Assembly (NCBI GenBank): GCA_033060915.1
Contig: CM065384.1
Span: 29,424,501 to 29,488,500 of the forward strand
Origin: Euryodendron excelsum
Taxonomy: Eukaryota; Streptophyta; Magnoliopsida; Ericales; Pentaphylacaceae
Reading direction: 5' to 3'
DNA: 64,000 bases
Part shown: positions 1 through 10,920 of the stretch, in pieces
Layout: each line of letters starts with the position of its first letter
How positions within the stretch are numbered: the first letter of the stretch is position 1
Translations under genes and position numbers: made by a program
Notes under the pieces: model-generated
Told to the model about the DNA's origin: nothing
Seen by the model: the letters and a program-made list of their open reading frames with translations, nothing else
Database searches by the model: none

Positions 1-292
1 ATCATCTGCCAAGCCATGAATATGCGTAAGCTCTCTAGCTGGGATAATCTTGTTTATTTGCAAGATTGGGGCGTAGACCAGACACCACCTCAAAATAAAG
101 TATAGCACAGTGAAGATAACACAACTCCTCCTCTGAACTATCCCAGAAAAGTAGTGTATCATCAATAAATAGAAGATGAGAGACCATGAATTGGTCCCCG
201 CCCCTACCCCGCGCTTGAAAACCCTTAACCATCCCAAAAGGCTTCTTGAAATGATTTTGGATGGATAAACAAAAGCTTTCAAAATAAGGCAA
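1..292 (-). pseudogene. LINE reverse-transcriptase fragment
   Basis: Remnant of a non-LTR (LINE) retrotransposon reverse transcriptase. Read leftwards, the peptide holds a VSHLLFIDDTLLF stretch, the LINE form of the catalytic F/YxDD box, followed by a cysteine- and leucine-rich segment ending in SGLRPNLA. This is the usual order in plant LINE RTs. After about position 55 the open frame ends, but another frame of the same strand continues with KIIPARELTHIHGLADD, as the family would, so a small frameshift is present. The N-terminal part upstream of the FIDD box is also poorly conserved. The fragment runs off the left edge of the window. No endonuclease or poly(A) tail is visible, and it is not a functional gene. 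Confidence 0.75.
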
Positions 293-3200
293 AGGCCTAA
301 CGTTTCCTTCTACCTGGTTAATTCATATACAGTAGGTTCAAAAGGATCAAAATTTCATTTCGATAGGCCGCTTTGGTTGGTTTGGAAACGGAAACATTTT
401 GAAAATGTTTCGAAAACAGTTTCAAAGTAATAAATATGGATATAGTAAAATACTATCTTTCGTATTTTCTTGAATAGAAATTATTCAAGATTTATAAAAA
501 GTTCTAAATTCGTGTGATACAACTTATTGTTTTAGTATACGACGTTGTATTTTGGTGCATTTTTCTATATTCCAGTGTGTTTTTATGGTAACAATAGAAT
601 TCCGTTATTCCACTAGTGTTTTGTTTTGATCTCTTTGAAAACGGAAACGTTTCGGCCGTTTTGATGAAGACAAATGAAAATTTTGTTCCTTGGGTTCAAG
701 AGAAGAAACATGATGAGTCTACTCTAATAAGAGTTTCAATCAAAAAGATATTTCCTAGTCAATGTGAGATTACACCCCTTGCATCCTTTATGAAGATTTT
801 CTTCTATTGCTTCTTTTACTTGAGTTAAGGCTGCCCAGCATAACCTTAGATTATAGAGTTAGAAAGCGCCAAAGAGGTGTCATTCTCCATAGCTACGATT
901 AAATCTTCTAATAAAAAATAATTACACATTCAGAATTAGTTAATCAAGTTCCAGCTGGGCCACTAAAACAATTATATCCACATACCATCACGATCCTAAG
1001 TGACATATCATTTTCCTTCTTTCATTTTTGCGCACACCAACAATCCAAGTTCAAGAGAAACTCGCTTTATGCTTTAGTTTTGTATCTAATACAACACTCT
1101 CAATCTGAAACTGCATCCATATCTCTCCTATCATTCCTAATGTTATGCTTTCTAATAGACCCCAGTGTCCTCTAATCTTATTGCTATCCAATTAGCACCT
1201 AATCCCACATTCAATTGACGAAATATATTAAAAGCATGTAGGTTGGGAAATTATCCTCAAATATCCCTACTTCCAACCTAGAAATTCTCTATCATTTTTT
1301 GGATGGAACCTAAGCCAATTTAGAAAATGAATTGTCAATTTACATTGGTTAGAAATGGAGAACTAAAAATTTTCCCCACTTCCTAAAAGGAAAAGCCTCC
1401 ACTCCATACAAAATTGTTAAAAACCGGCAAGCATGTAAAATCAGAGTGTAACCAATAGTTATCTTAAGATGCCACTTAGTTTTGTAAACCAACTTCATGC
1501 GTTTCCTCAATGGATATAGAAGCATTAGTTTCTAACTTGCTGTCTGCAATCAAATTTAAATCTTCCACTTGCTTATGCAATGCGTGTGGGTGGGTGGGTC
1601 AGTGCCTAGGTGGGAGCGGAAGGTAATTTTTCACGCCATGCAATGCTTTAAGAGTGGATTCTGGGATGATTCTGACTGTAGTTTTCTCAAACGCTATTGC
1701 ACTGCACTCTACATTTTCTGAATATGCCAACCCTATCCTCCTAAACACTCCAATGTAAAATAAAAAGGATAACTGCTGTAAGTTTTATAAATCACTAATC
1801 ATCCAAACAGGGTAGCAAGTGGAATGGGTTATGCCAAATTCAATTGTTAAATTATACATTATCCCCCAAAAAATGCATTACAATCCTAGCTTTTGGCATT
1901 AAAAGGCAAACTATATTTCCTGTTGTTTCAGTTACAATCTGTTGGTGCCTCAACAATTGAATGAGGACGATTCCAAAACTATGAAAATAACTATATAATG
2001 GTGGCACTGACAGCAGCAATGGTGAGGGGTGGTCCCAAGAACATAATAAGAAATCAATAATGGTGGTGGTGGCATCAGCAATGGTAAAGGGATTCATAAT
2101 GGTACAAGCAGTGAGGGTGGCAGACTCAGTGAAGGAAAATGTGGCGGTTGCCATGATGATAATAGAGGCAGCAACAGTGCAGGAGAATAAAACAATGGTG
2201 GCGCCAGCAGCGCTGCAGCATTTGCAGTCGCAAATCTGAAGGGAACTACTTTGTGACTGATGCTTGTGGCAACAACAAAATGTTATGGTTACTATTCTTG
2301 ATTTTCATAAGGGGCAGGTGAAAATTTTACAGGATTTGTATAATTACATTGTCAGCCCAACAGAATGAGGGGAAACACCAGTAACTCCATCTGCTGCTTC
2401 ACATGTGATAAAAATCTTTTACAGATTGACACAAAATTCACTCAATAAAGAGCTGCAATAGGACCATGAACAAAATATCATAAGAAAAATTGGTCCAAGT
2501 CATTCTGGGGCAAGCAGATCACTTTGAAGCTAAGGTCCATGAAAACATCACAGCAAATGATGACATTATGGTGGTGAGTGAATGAGGGACCTCATGTCAA
2601 AGGAATTTCAAATTTTGACAGGTATTAGTAGAGTACCACACAAATACAGTTTTCTGGATTGATTTCTTCGCAAGTAAATTAGAATCAGTCAAAGAGAGGC
2701 ACTAAATATTTATTTCCACGAGTCCATTCCAAAAAATAAAAATAAAAAGAAGAAGAAGAAGAAGAAGAAAAAGAACTAATCATGTCAGAAAAGTAAACAA
2801 AACAGGAAATAGGTATGAGAATTAACAATGCTATAAAATACGTAAGGAAAAGGAAAATATTAGTTACATTTGGGTGGATGGACTTGAAATGAAGTGATTT
2901 GAGGTTAAATTCTAAATACATAGGGAGATTGTTTACTAGAGCTGGAGTGAACGGAATAAGCACTCTCACCTTTTATTTCAAATCTGTACATGCAACATCC
3001 TCAAATCCATCGTTGCATCTTGTCGAAATATAAACTTAAGCTATTAAACTTATATGTAAGTTCTCAAAAATATGCAAACTTCACGAATTAAATTTTTTGG
3101 ACTATGGGTTATATTCAAACAACCAGTCAAGGCAACCAAAATACCCCGTGTATGACCATGAGAGAGAGAGAGAGAGAGAAGGCCTGTATTATCCATATGC

Positions 3201-3873
3201 AGTCAGAATTTCCGCCATTCTTTGTAATTCAGTAATAATAGTTGAGAACCTGAGATTGGTTTAGCTATGGTGAAGACTTGAAAATTAAAAAAATTGAACA
3301 AAATTTTGAACGTTGTCACAAAACCACCCCTGGAAAAAGCTAAATCATCTAGCTTCACATTTCAAGAAGGCTAGACGAACCACAGACAAACTATCTTTTG
3401 CATTACGCTTTTATGCCTATATAATAGTCCCAACTTAGACTGTACAATAAGGACAAGTGAAGGTTCAACGATTACTGTTCTGCTGTCAGATAAACCTCTC
3501 TTTTTTGCTTTCTAGACAAAAGAAAGGGACAGAAAGACTTTACAAGCCAATGGAGAAGGGGGTAAATGCCTTCAGTTAGATGTCAACAGTGGAACCACCT
3601 AAAACTGGATGTGTGCATGATCCTTATTGGTCATACAAGACCCAAAATCTCTCCTCTTGTGGGCATAAAAATCTTCCATGTAAATCAAACTATCAATAGA
3701 AATTACAAGCTCGGGGTTTACCCTTGATTTCCAGCCTCTGTCTGCACTTCAACAACTATGCATAGATCTCTCATTGGTATTCTTTTAATTAAAAGTCCTC
3801 AACTTGGTACCAAGTCCTTAAAAAAATCTGGGTGGCAATATATATTTTCTGTCATTGGAAAGCAAATCATGTA
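293..3873. other. AT-rich non-coding stretch
   Basis: No gene is supported here. The open frames are short and lack recognisable motifs; the ones at 616-828 (+) and 1852-2154 (-) have no family I know. It contains a GGTG-rich patch near 1587-1600, a GGTGG/GCA-rich patch around 2000-2230, a (GAA)n run near 2746-2770 and a (GA)n run at 3161-3180. If the GAUT-type exon at 15291-15446 is real, this stretch is probably part of its first intron. Confidence 0.5.
3161..3180. repeat. (GA)n microsatellite
   Basis: Uninterrupted GA dinucleotide run of about ten units in otherwise non-coding AT-rich DNA. Confidence 0.9.
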
Positions 3874-3878
3874 CTACT

Positions 3879-4465
3879 TGGTGACGGGGATTTCCCGACC
3901 AGACCGGAAGCCCTTCTCGTACCGCCTAGTCGTATCCCGACCAGGTCTCCACTCCATCCGTCCACGAACTTCCTAGTCTGAAGGGTCGCTCGCAACGGTC
4001 CCCTGATCGGGTCGGCGCCCGACCATGTCCGCGGGGCCCACTTCTGACACCGGCCTCTCTGGACTGCATCAAGGACGTGGATGTGGCATGTACCTGCAAC
4101 AACCGCCACGCCCCTGACACCGCTCTGAGCACACGCCACCCTGGAGTGTGAAGATAGCGCTCTCGAGTGCTCTGACATAGTTCTGACCTTCCAACTAGAA
4201 GCCGCCACGTGGAAGGACCACCTACCTCCACTATGCAAGCATACAAGGAAAAACTTCGGCCCCTAAAAAGGTATGGATACACAGTCAACCCCTGGATATC
4301 TGACCTTCTCTCCCACGTCGGAATCACCTTGAATCTAACTTGCACACCGGAGGGCCATTGGCTCCCATCACACCGGTGGGTTTTGGTGCAGGAGATCACC
4401 GTCCGACCATTGTGCCGTTCATCCCGGACCTGGGGGCAAGCCCGCACGAGATAGCTGCATCATCA
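3879..4465 (+). repeat. 5' LTR of Tat element
   Basis: 587-bp LTR with TG...CA ends, preceded by CTACT at 3874-3878. It differs from the 3' LTR at six substituted positions and has no length difference. The open frames in it on both strands are artefacts of high GC. A promoter must lie here, but I see no clear TATA box; AAAAAGGTATGG near 4265 is the nearest candidate. Confidence 0.96.
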
Positions 4466-4467
4466 GC

Positions 4468-4485
4468 TGGCGCCGTCTGTGAGAA
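4468..4485 (+). other. Primer-binding site
   Basis: TGGCGCCGTCTGTGAGAA begins two bases after the LTR. TGGCGCC is the usual complement of a tRNA 3' end (CCA) in plant Ty3/gypsy elements. I have not assigned the tRNA species. Confidence 0.8.
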
Positions 4486-4507
4486 TTGTTTTCTCTCGTG
4501 ACAGTTC

Positions 4508-5590
4508 ATGGTCTTGACTAGGTCTGGGATTAGCACCCTCCCCGAAGAAACCTCGATGGCCGACACCAGTGCAGATAAAATAGCTGCCTTGGAGAAGACG
4601 GTGGCGGACATGATGGCCAGCATGCAGCAGCTGGTCCGTCAAAACGCAGAGTTACTCCAACGAAACCCCCCTCTTCCACCTGAGATTCCACCGCAGCCCA
4701 ACCCGGTGGCGGACGAACAACAGGAGCAGGAGGTTGACAAGGATCCATCCATCCTCCCCAATAACGGCGAAAACGGCAATGGGGGACGAGTCGAAGACCC
4801 CCTACTTCGCCGCGAGCCTTACATCGAAGAAGCACGTACTAGTCACGCCATCCCGTCGAGGACGGAGATGGTGGGCGACAAACCGGAGAGCTCCCATGTT
4901 TGGGACGAGCAAATGAAAGCCATGCAAGCCCAGATGGCTGGAGTTTTAGCCACGGTAGAAGCCAAAGCCCCAAATGCAGTAGACACCCTCATTGGCCAAA
5001 CGGCCTCACCGTTCACGCAGAACGTAATGGACTACCCACTCCCCCAGAAGTTCAAAATGCCGACTTTGGACTCTTTTGATGGATCTAAGGACCCGGTAGA
5101 CCATTTGGAGACGTTCAGGGCACTCATGCACCTGCAAGCAGTGCCGGATGAGATCATGTGCAGAGCATTTCCGGTCACGCTGAAGGGTTCGGCGCGAACC
5201 TGGTTCAACAAGGTCAAACCAGCGACGGTCTCAACCTTCAAGGAACTTAGCAAGCTGTTTGTGAGCCACTACATTGGAGCCCAACGGCAAAGGAGGCCTG
5301 CGGCATACCTGCTGACGGTGAGGCAGAAGAAGGCTGAGACGCTGAGGGAGTATGTTGCAAGATTCAACCAAGAGACGTTGGCCGTGGACGATGTCGATGA
5401 CAAGGTGGCTGTCACGGCGTTCATGAGCGGCCTGAGAAGTGGGAAACTCCTCTTCTCCCTATCAAAAAGACCGGCCCGGGACATGGCAGAATTGATGCTC
5501 CGGGCTCAGAAGCACATGAACGCGGAGGACGCCATGAGTGCCAGGCGAGATAATGACGAAGGGGACGGTTCACGCTCCGAGAAGAAGTGA
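4508..5590 (+). CDS. gag: Tat gag (capsid part)
   Basis: 360-codon frame beginning 23 bases after the primer-binding site. A hydrophilic N-terminal half has a predicted coiled coil (DKIAALEKTVADMMASMQQL, about residues 23-42). The retrotransposon gag core begins around residue 178 with LPQKFKMPTLDSFDGSKDP and includes ARTWFNKVKPATVSTFKEL and LREYVARFN, typical of capsid of Ty3/gypsy elements. The frame stops at TGA 5588-5590, yet the same frame stays open downstream and encodes the nucleocapsid zinc knuckle and protease. Thus the stop cuts gag before its nucleocapsid. It is either a nonsense mutation (for example CGA to TGA) or, less likely, a programmed readthrough site. ATG at 4508 is the first in frame after the leader; a second ATG lies at 4556. 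Confidence 0.9.
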   Translation: MVLTRSGISTLPEETSMADTSADKIAALEKTVADMMASMQQLVRQNAELLQRNPPLPPEIPPQPNPVADEQQEQEVDKDPSILPNNGENGNGGRVEDPLLRREPYIEEARTSHAIPSRTEMVGDKPESSHVWDEQMKAMQAQMAGVLATVEAKAPNAVDTLIGQTASPFTQNVMDYPLPQKFKMPTLDSFDGSKDPVDHLETFRALMHLQAVPDEIMCRAFPVTLKGSARTWFNKVKPATVSTFKELSKLFVSHYIGAQRQRRPAAYLLTVRQKKAETLREYVARFNQETLAVDDVDDKVAVTAFMSGLRSGKLLFSLSKRPARDMAELMLRAQKHMNAEDAMSARRDNDEGDGSRSEKK

Positions 5591-7000
5591 ACGAGCGGAA
5601 CATCGAACGACGAGAGGGAAAGTAAAACAAGCCGAAACGCCAACCGGTCGAGGAACAGGGGCGAAGGGAGACGCGAGTACTACCGCGGCCTCGATCAAAC
5701 GTTCACCCCTCTGACGACGAAGCTGAAGGATGTTCTGATGGAGATCAGAGATGACCCGGACCTGAGATGGCCCGAGCCTTTGAGGACACCTTCGGGAATG
5801 AGGAGCAAGAGGCGATACTGTCGCTTCCACCGTGACCATGGCCACGACACGGAGGACTGTATCGATTTGAAGCAGCAGATCGAAGATCTGATCAAACGGG
5901 GGAGGCTGAGCCGCTACGTGGCCGGTGGAGATCGAGCACGGGCGGAGCGACGCAGCCCAGCAAGAACGGAAACAACCACCCAACCCATTGGAGAGATAAG
6001 GGTCATTGCCGGAGGATTCGCTGGAGGAGGAGAGTCCTCGTCGGCGAGAAAGAAACATGTCCGAGACATCCGGACCGAAGCAGAAGTAATGCTGGTCGGG
6101 ACGGCCAGCAAGAAGATGAAGAACGAAGGTCCCGCGATCACGTTCACCGAAGAAGAGGCCACCAAGCTACACCAACCGCACGATGACCCCCTGGTCATCT
6201 CGGCGGTGATCTCCAACTTCAAAACTTGGAGAATCTTGGTCGACAGTGGGAGCTCGGCAGACATCCTGTTCCGAGGGGCCTTTGAGAAAATGAAGATCGG
6301 CCAGGAGAAGCTACAACCAGTCAACTGCCCGCTGGTCGGCTTCACCGGAGACCGGGTGGTCCCTCTCGGTTCCATTACCCTGCCAGTCACCCTTGGGGAA
6401 GAGCCACACCGGACGACGAGGATGGTACACTTCTTGGTGGTGGATTGCCCTTCCGCATACAACGCCATAATTGGCCGAACCGCCCTGAACCAGTTTAAGG
6501 CGGTCGCTTCCACGTATCATCTCCGAATCAAATTCCCGACCGACACTGGGGTTGGGTGTGCAAAGGGCGACCAAAAGGAAGCACGCAAGTGCTATGTGGC
6601 TTCCCTCAAAGGAGTGCCCAGCAAGGAGACCTTGGTGATCGAAGAGCTCGAGCCAAGGGACGAAGAGGAAGTCAGAAGGGGAGAGCCGGCGGAGGAACTA
6701 GAAGAGGTCCTGGTCGGGCCACCGGGACAGGACAGAAAGGTGAGGATAGGGACCGCCGCCCCCGAAGAGCTGAAAGAGCAACTGAGGGAGTTTCTGAGAA
6801 GTAACGCAGACGTGTTCGCCTGGTCTCACGAGGACATGCCTGGTATTGACACACAAGTAGCGGCTCACTACTTGAACATCGACAATGAGGCCAGGCCGGT
6901 CAAGCAGAAGCGGAGGAATTTCGCACCGGACCGGAACGACGCAGTGGCTGAAGAGGTGGAGAAGCTGGTGCAGGCAAAGTTCGTCAGGGAAGCGCACTAA
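5591..7000 (+). pseudogene. Tat nucleocapsid and aspartic protease
   Basis: Continuation of the gag frame past TGA 5588-5590, open for 469 codons to TAA 6998-7000; the first ATG is at 5738. A zinc knuckle reads YCRFHRDHGHDTEDC, a C-x2-H-x4-H-x4-C variant usual in Tat gag. The retropepsin follows: ILVDSGSSADILF with the catalytic Asp codon at 6242-6244, then the distal AYNAIIGRTALNQF segment. Next comes an acidic linker and the start of RT (VAAHYLNIDNEARPVKQKRR). The terminating TAA falls where the family has a tyrosine just before PTWLSNVVMVKK, so it is a one-base nonsense mutation and not a natural gene end. In the intact ancestor this was one gag-pol polyprotein. Confidence 0.9.
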
Positions 7001-9892
7001 CCTACTTGGCTCTCGAACGTTGTCATGGTAAAGAAGTCCAACGGGAAGTGGCGGATGTGCGTCGATTTCACCGACCTGAACAAAGCATGCCCCAAGGACA
7101 GTTTCCCACTACCGACCATCGATCTTCTCGTCGACTCCACGGCGGGGTATGAAATGCTAACGTTCATGGATGCTTTTTCAGGATATAACCAGATCCGAAT
7201 GGCGGCGCACGACCAGGAGCATACAGCTTTCATTACCGATAGGGGGCTCTATTGCTACAATGTTATGCCATTCGGGTTAAAGAATGCTGGGGCAACATAT
7301 CAACGGCTGGTCAACCTCATGTTCAAATCCCAGATCGGGCGTAATGTGGAGGTTTATGTGGACGACATGTTGGTGAAGAGTAAGGAGGCCGCCCACCACC
7401 TGCGAGATCTGGAAGAGACGTTCCGAACGCTCCGCAAATACAGGATGAAGCTCAACCCCGACAAGTGCGCCTTCGGCGTCGCCTCGGGGAAGTTCCTGGG
7501 TTTCATGGTGTCACAAAGGGGCATTGAGGCCAACCCGGAGAAAATTCAAGCCATCATCGACATGCAGGCGCCCAAAACAACGAAAGACGTCCAGAGGCTG
7601 GCGGGACGTATCGCTACCCTGAATAGGTTCATCTCTCGGTCCACGGACAAGTGCCTACCGTTCTTCAAGATCCTGCGCAAGGCGTTCGAGTGGAACGAGG
7701 AGTGTGAAGTAGCCTTTGGTCAACTCAAACAATACCTGAGCTCAGTCCCGCTGCTCAGTCGAACCGTCCCGGGGGAGGAGTTGTTTCTCTATTTGGCCGT
7801 GTCGGCGACAGCAGTGAACTCAGCTCTGGTCCGAGAAGAAGGGGGAGTCCAACGGCCAGTCTACTACACCAGCCGTGCTTTGCTTGGAGCAGAAGAACGG
7901 TATCCGAAGATGGAACTTATGGCCTTCGCACTTGTGACCTCAGCTCGGCGCCTAAGACCGTATTTTCAAGCTCACACGATTGTGGTACTTACCGACCAGC
8001 CCTTGAAGAGCGTCCTGCACAAACCCGAGACTTCAGGCCAATTGGTGAAATGGTCCGTTGAACTTAGTCAATTCGACATCCGTTACCGACCCCGACTGGC
8101 GGTCAAGGGGCAGGCTGCCGCGGATTTCATAGCGGAATTCACTAACCCGCCCCCGGCCACCCCCGACGCCGACCCCCCTGAGAGCCCCTGGGTCCTGAAC
8201 GTTGACGGTTCTTCCACTAACGGTTTTGGCGGCGCCGGCGTGGTCCTCGTCACCCCCGACGGCTACAAAATGGAGTATGCTCTCCGCTTCAAGTTTCCTG
8301 CCACCAACAACGTCGCCGAGTACGAAGCACTCATCGCCGGCCTCCGAATGGCTCAGCGAATGGGGGCCGAGCAAATAGTGGTCCGAAGCGACTCTCAGCT
8401 CGTGGTGGAGCAAGTTCAGGGAGAGTACGAAGCAAGAGAAGACAACATGAAGCAATACTGCCAAGTGGCGAAGAGCTTGGCCAGAAGATTCCCTAAGGTC
8501 CTACTAGAGCGCGTACCGAGACTGCAAAACGAGGAGGCAGACCGGCTAGCCAGAATTGCCTCGTCCGAGGAGCCCGACCTGAGAGTCCTGTTCGAGATCC
8601 TTAATTCACCGAGCATCCAGAGCCCAGAGGTTGACCAGATCGAGCCAGAATCCTCCTGGATGAGCCCGATCAAGAACTACTTGGAGAGCGAATCCCTGCC
8701 TGAGGACCGGAACGAGGCGAGGCGGGTTCAGTACCGCTTGAGTAGGTACCTCATACAGGGCGGGGTACTGTACAAAAGGGGGTACACCATGCCGCTGCTC
8801 CGATGCGCCAATGCGGAAGAAGCAGACTACATAATGCGGGAGGTCCACGAAGGAGTGTGTGGAAACCACTCTGGTGATCGTTCCCTCGCCAAGAAGATAT
8901 TGCGAACGGCCTATTATTGGCCCACCATGGAAAGAGACGCCCAAGAATTCGTCAAGAGATGTGATAAGTGCCAACGGTTCGCCAACATCCCGAGACAGCC
9001 ATCTCAAGAATTGACCCCAATCCAGACTCCTTGGCCTTTCGCCCAATGGGGGATTGATATTGTGGGCCCATTACCACTCGGCAAAGGACAGACGAAATTT
9101 GCCGTGGTGGCAATTGACTACTTCACAAAGTGGGCGGAGGCAGAAGCCCTCCCGACGATTACCGAGGAGAAGATGCAAAAGTTCCTATGGCAGAATATTG
9201 TGTGCAGATTCGGAATCCCCAAGGTCGTCATAACGGACAACGGGAAGCAGTTCGAGGGCAGACGGTTCAACAAATTATGCGCCGACCTAGGGATAAGTCA
9301 CCACGCCTCGTCTCCCGAGCACCCCCAGGCGAACGGCCAAGTTGAAGTCACCAACAGATCGCTTTTGAAGATCCTCAAGACGAAGTTGGAGAAGGCCAAG
9401 GGCTTGTGGGCAGAAGAGCTCCATAACATCTTATGGGCCTACAGAACGACGGAGAGAGTGTCTACGGGTCAGACGCCGTTCTCACTCACCTTCGGCGCTG
9501 AAGTTGTCATCCCAGTAGAGATCGGTCTCCCCAGCCCCAAAACAGTGCAATTCGACCTCGCCACCAACGGCGAGGCCATGAATGTGGACTTGGATCTGTT
9601 GGAGGAACGACGGCTACAGACAGCTGTGAGAATAGCGTCCTACCAGCAGAGGATGCGCCAGTACCACAACTCTAGGGTTCGACCAAAAGACTTCGCGACC
9701 GGGGACCTTGTATTGAAGAGAGTCAACCAATCTACCAAGGATCCTAGAGAAGGAAAGCTCGGACCTAATTGGGAAGGACCCTACCAGGTTATCGGCAGTA
9801 CTAGGAAGGGCACCTACAGGCTAAAGAACTCGAAAGGGAAGGAGCTTCCACACCCGTGGCACGCAGAACATCTAAGGAAGTACTACTCTTGA
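7001..9892 (+). CDS. pol: Tat pol: RT, RNase H, aRNase H, integrase
   Basis: Continues the protease frame after TAA 6998-7000; first ATG at 7025, giving 955 residues. Domains in order: RT with MCVDFTDLNKACPKD, MPFGLKNAGATYQ and catalytic YVDD (7355-7366). A gypsy-type RNase H follows (about 7770-8140), with ELMAFAL and LTDQPL but without the first catalytic Asp. Then a second, archaeal-type RNase H (about 8190-8560) with VDGSS (Asp codon 8204-8206), NVAEYEAL and RSDSQLVV, which keeps its catalytic residues. Integrase has an HHCC zinc finger (HEGVCGNH ... CDKC, about 8840-8975), catalytic Asp in WGIDIVGP, Asp in ITDNGKQF and Glu in GQVEVTNR, and a C-terminal WEGPYQV module. No chromodomain. 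The stop is TGA 9890-9892. The domains look intact, but without its gag-pol start this part is not expected to be translated normally. Confidence 0.93.
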   Translation, partial: PTWLSNVVMVKKSNGKWRMCVDFTDLNKACPKDSFPLPTIDLLVDSTAGYEMLTFMDAFSGYNQIRMAAHDQEHTAFITDRGLYCYNVMPFGLKNAGATYQRLVNLMFKSQIGRNVEVYVDDMLVKSKEAAHHLRDLEETFRTLRKYRMKLNPDKCAFGVASGKFLGFMVSQRGIEANPEKIQAIIDMQAPKTTKDVQRLAGRIATLNRFISRSTDKCLPFFKILRKAFEWNEECEVAFGQLKQYLSSVPLLSRTVPGEELFLYLAVSATAVNSALVREEGGVQRPVYYTSRALLGAEERYPKMELMAFALVTSARRLRPYFQAHTIVVLTDQPLKSVLHKPETSGQLVKWSVELSQFDIRYRPRLAVKGQAAADFIAEFTNPPPATPDADPPESPWVLNVDGSSTNGFGGAGVVLVTPDGYKMEYALRFKFPATNNVAEYEALIAGLRMAQRMGAEQIVVRSDSQLVVEQVQGEYEAREDNMKQYCQVAKSLARRFPKVLLERVPRLQNEEADRLARIASSEEPDLRVLFEILNSPSIQSPEVDQIEPESSWMSPIKNYLESESLPEDRNEARRVQYRLSRYLIQGGVLYKRGYTMPLLRCANAEEADYIMREVHEGVCGNHSGDRSLAKKILRTAYYWPTMERDAQEFVKRCDKCQRFANIPRQPSQELTPIQTPWPFAQWGIDIVGPLPLGKGQTKFAVVAIDYFTKWAEAEALPTITEEKMQKFLWQNIVCRFGIPKVVITDNGKQFEGRRFNKLCADLGISHHASSPEHPQANGQVEVTNRSLLKILKTKLEKAKGLWAEELHNILWAYRTTERVSTGQTPFSLTFGAEVVIPVEIGLPSPKTVQFDLATNGEAMNVDLDLLEERRLQTAVRIASYQQRMRQYHNSRVRPKDFATGDLVLKRVNQSTKDPREGKLGPNWEGPYQVIGSTRKGTYRLKNSKGKELPHPWHAEHLRKYYS

Positions 9893-10000
9893 AAGGCTCC
9901 TACTTGTAATTCCCCTGAATCTCAATAAAAGCGACTGTTCAGCAAATTGTTCACATGAATCGACTTTGAATTTATCTACTCGCGGGGAATCAAAATAGAA
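9893..10000 (+). other. Post-pol spacer with AATAAA
   Basis: Short spacer after the pol stop containing AATAAA (about 9924-9929) before the tandem array. Whether that hexamer works as a polyadenylation signal is unknown; the element would normally use one in its 3' LTR. Confidence 0.4.
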
Positions 10001-10920
10001 TCTGCTCGGCCAAGCGCCGAGCAGAGCCAGAAGGCCTTAAGTGGCAATGGCACAGAAGCAGAATCTGCTCGGCCAAGCGCCGAGCAGAGCCAGAGGGCCT
10101 TAAGTGGCAATGGCACGAAAATAGAATCTGCTCGGCCAAGCGCCGAGCAGAGCCAGAAGGCCTTAAGTGGCAATGGCACAGAAGCAGAATCTGCTCGGCC
10201 AAGCGCCGAGCAGAGCCAGAGGGCCTTAAGTGGCAATGGCACGAAAATAGAATCTGCTCGGCCAAGCGCCGAGCAGAGCCAGAAAGCCTTAAGTGGCAAT
10301 GGCACAGAAGCAGAATCTGCTCGACCAAGCGCCGAGCAGAGCCAGAGGGCCTTGAGTGGCAATGGCTCAGAAATAGAAACTGCTCGGCCAAGCGCCGAGC
10401 AGAGCCAGAAGGCCTTAAGTGGCAATGGCACAGAAGCAGAATCTGCTCGGCCAAGCGCCGAGCAGAGCCAGAGGGCCTTGAGTGGCAATGGCTCAGAAAT
10501 AGAAACTGCTCGGCCAAGCGCCGAGCAGAGCCAGAGGGCCTTAAGTGGCAATGGCACATAAATAGAATCTGCTCGGCCAAGCGCCGAGCAGAGCCAGAAG
10601 GCCTTAAGTGGCAATGGCACAGAAGTAGAATCTGCTCGGCCAAGCGCCGAGCAGAGCCAGAGGGCCTTAAGTGGCAATGGCGCAGAAATAGAATCTGCTC
10701 GGCCAAGCGCCGAGCAGAGCCAGAGGGCCTTAAGTGGCAATGGCGCAGAAGTAGAATCTGCTCGGCCAAGCGCCGAGCAGAGCCAGAAGGCCTTAAGTGG
10801 CAATGGCGCAGAACTAGCATCTGCTCGGCCAAGCGCCGAGCAGATCCAGGGGGCCTTAGTTGGCCATGGCATAGAACTCGAATCTGCTCGGCACTCTAGA
10901 GGGCCTCGAGTGGCCATGGC
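10001..10920 (+). repeat. 63-bp tandem array in Tat 3' region
   Basis: Fourteen head-to-tail units of exactly 63 bp start at 10001, 10064, 10127 and so on to 10820, followed by a degenerate fifteenth from 10883. Each regular unit contains a perfect inverted repeat, CTGCTCGGC-CAAGC-GCCGAGCAG, with a 9-bp stem and 5-nt loop. Units 1-8 alternate between two variants (AGAAGG ... ACAGAAGC and AGAGGG ... AAATAG), a 126-bp higher-order period. Because 63 is divisible by three, the array stays open in several frames; the large minus-strand frames across 9976-11025 are a by-product, not a gene. Arrays in the untranslated 3' region are known for Tat elements and can seed satellite DNA. Confidence 0.95.

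Noticed and set aside
616..828. 70-codon plus-strand frame
   Set aside because: No recognisable motif, no splice or promoter context, and AT-rich composition like the surroundings.
1852..2154. 100-codon minus-strand frame
   Set aside because: Thr/Ala/Leu-rich, no motif, within a GGTGG/GCA-biased patch; no second exon or homologue recognised.
3867..4454. Overlapping frames on both strands in the 5' LTR (and the same in the 3' LTR)
   Set aside because: High GC content of the LTR leaves frames open by chance; no motif, and the LTR is non-coding.
10001..10920. CRISPR-like array
   Set aside because: Units are contiguous 63-bp tandem repeats with no unique spacers, in a eukaryotic retrotransposon.
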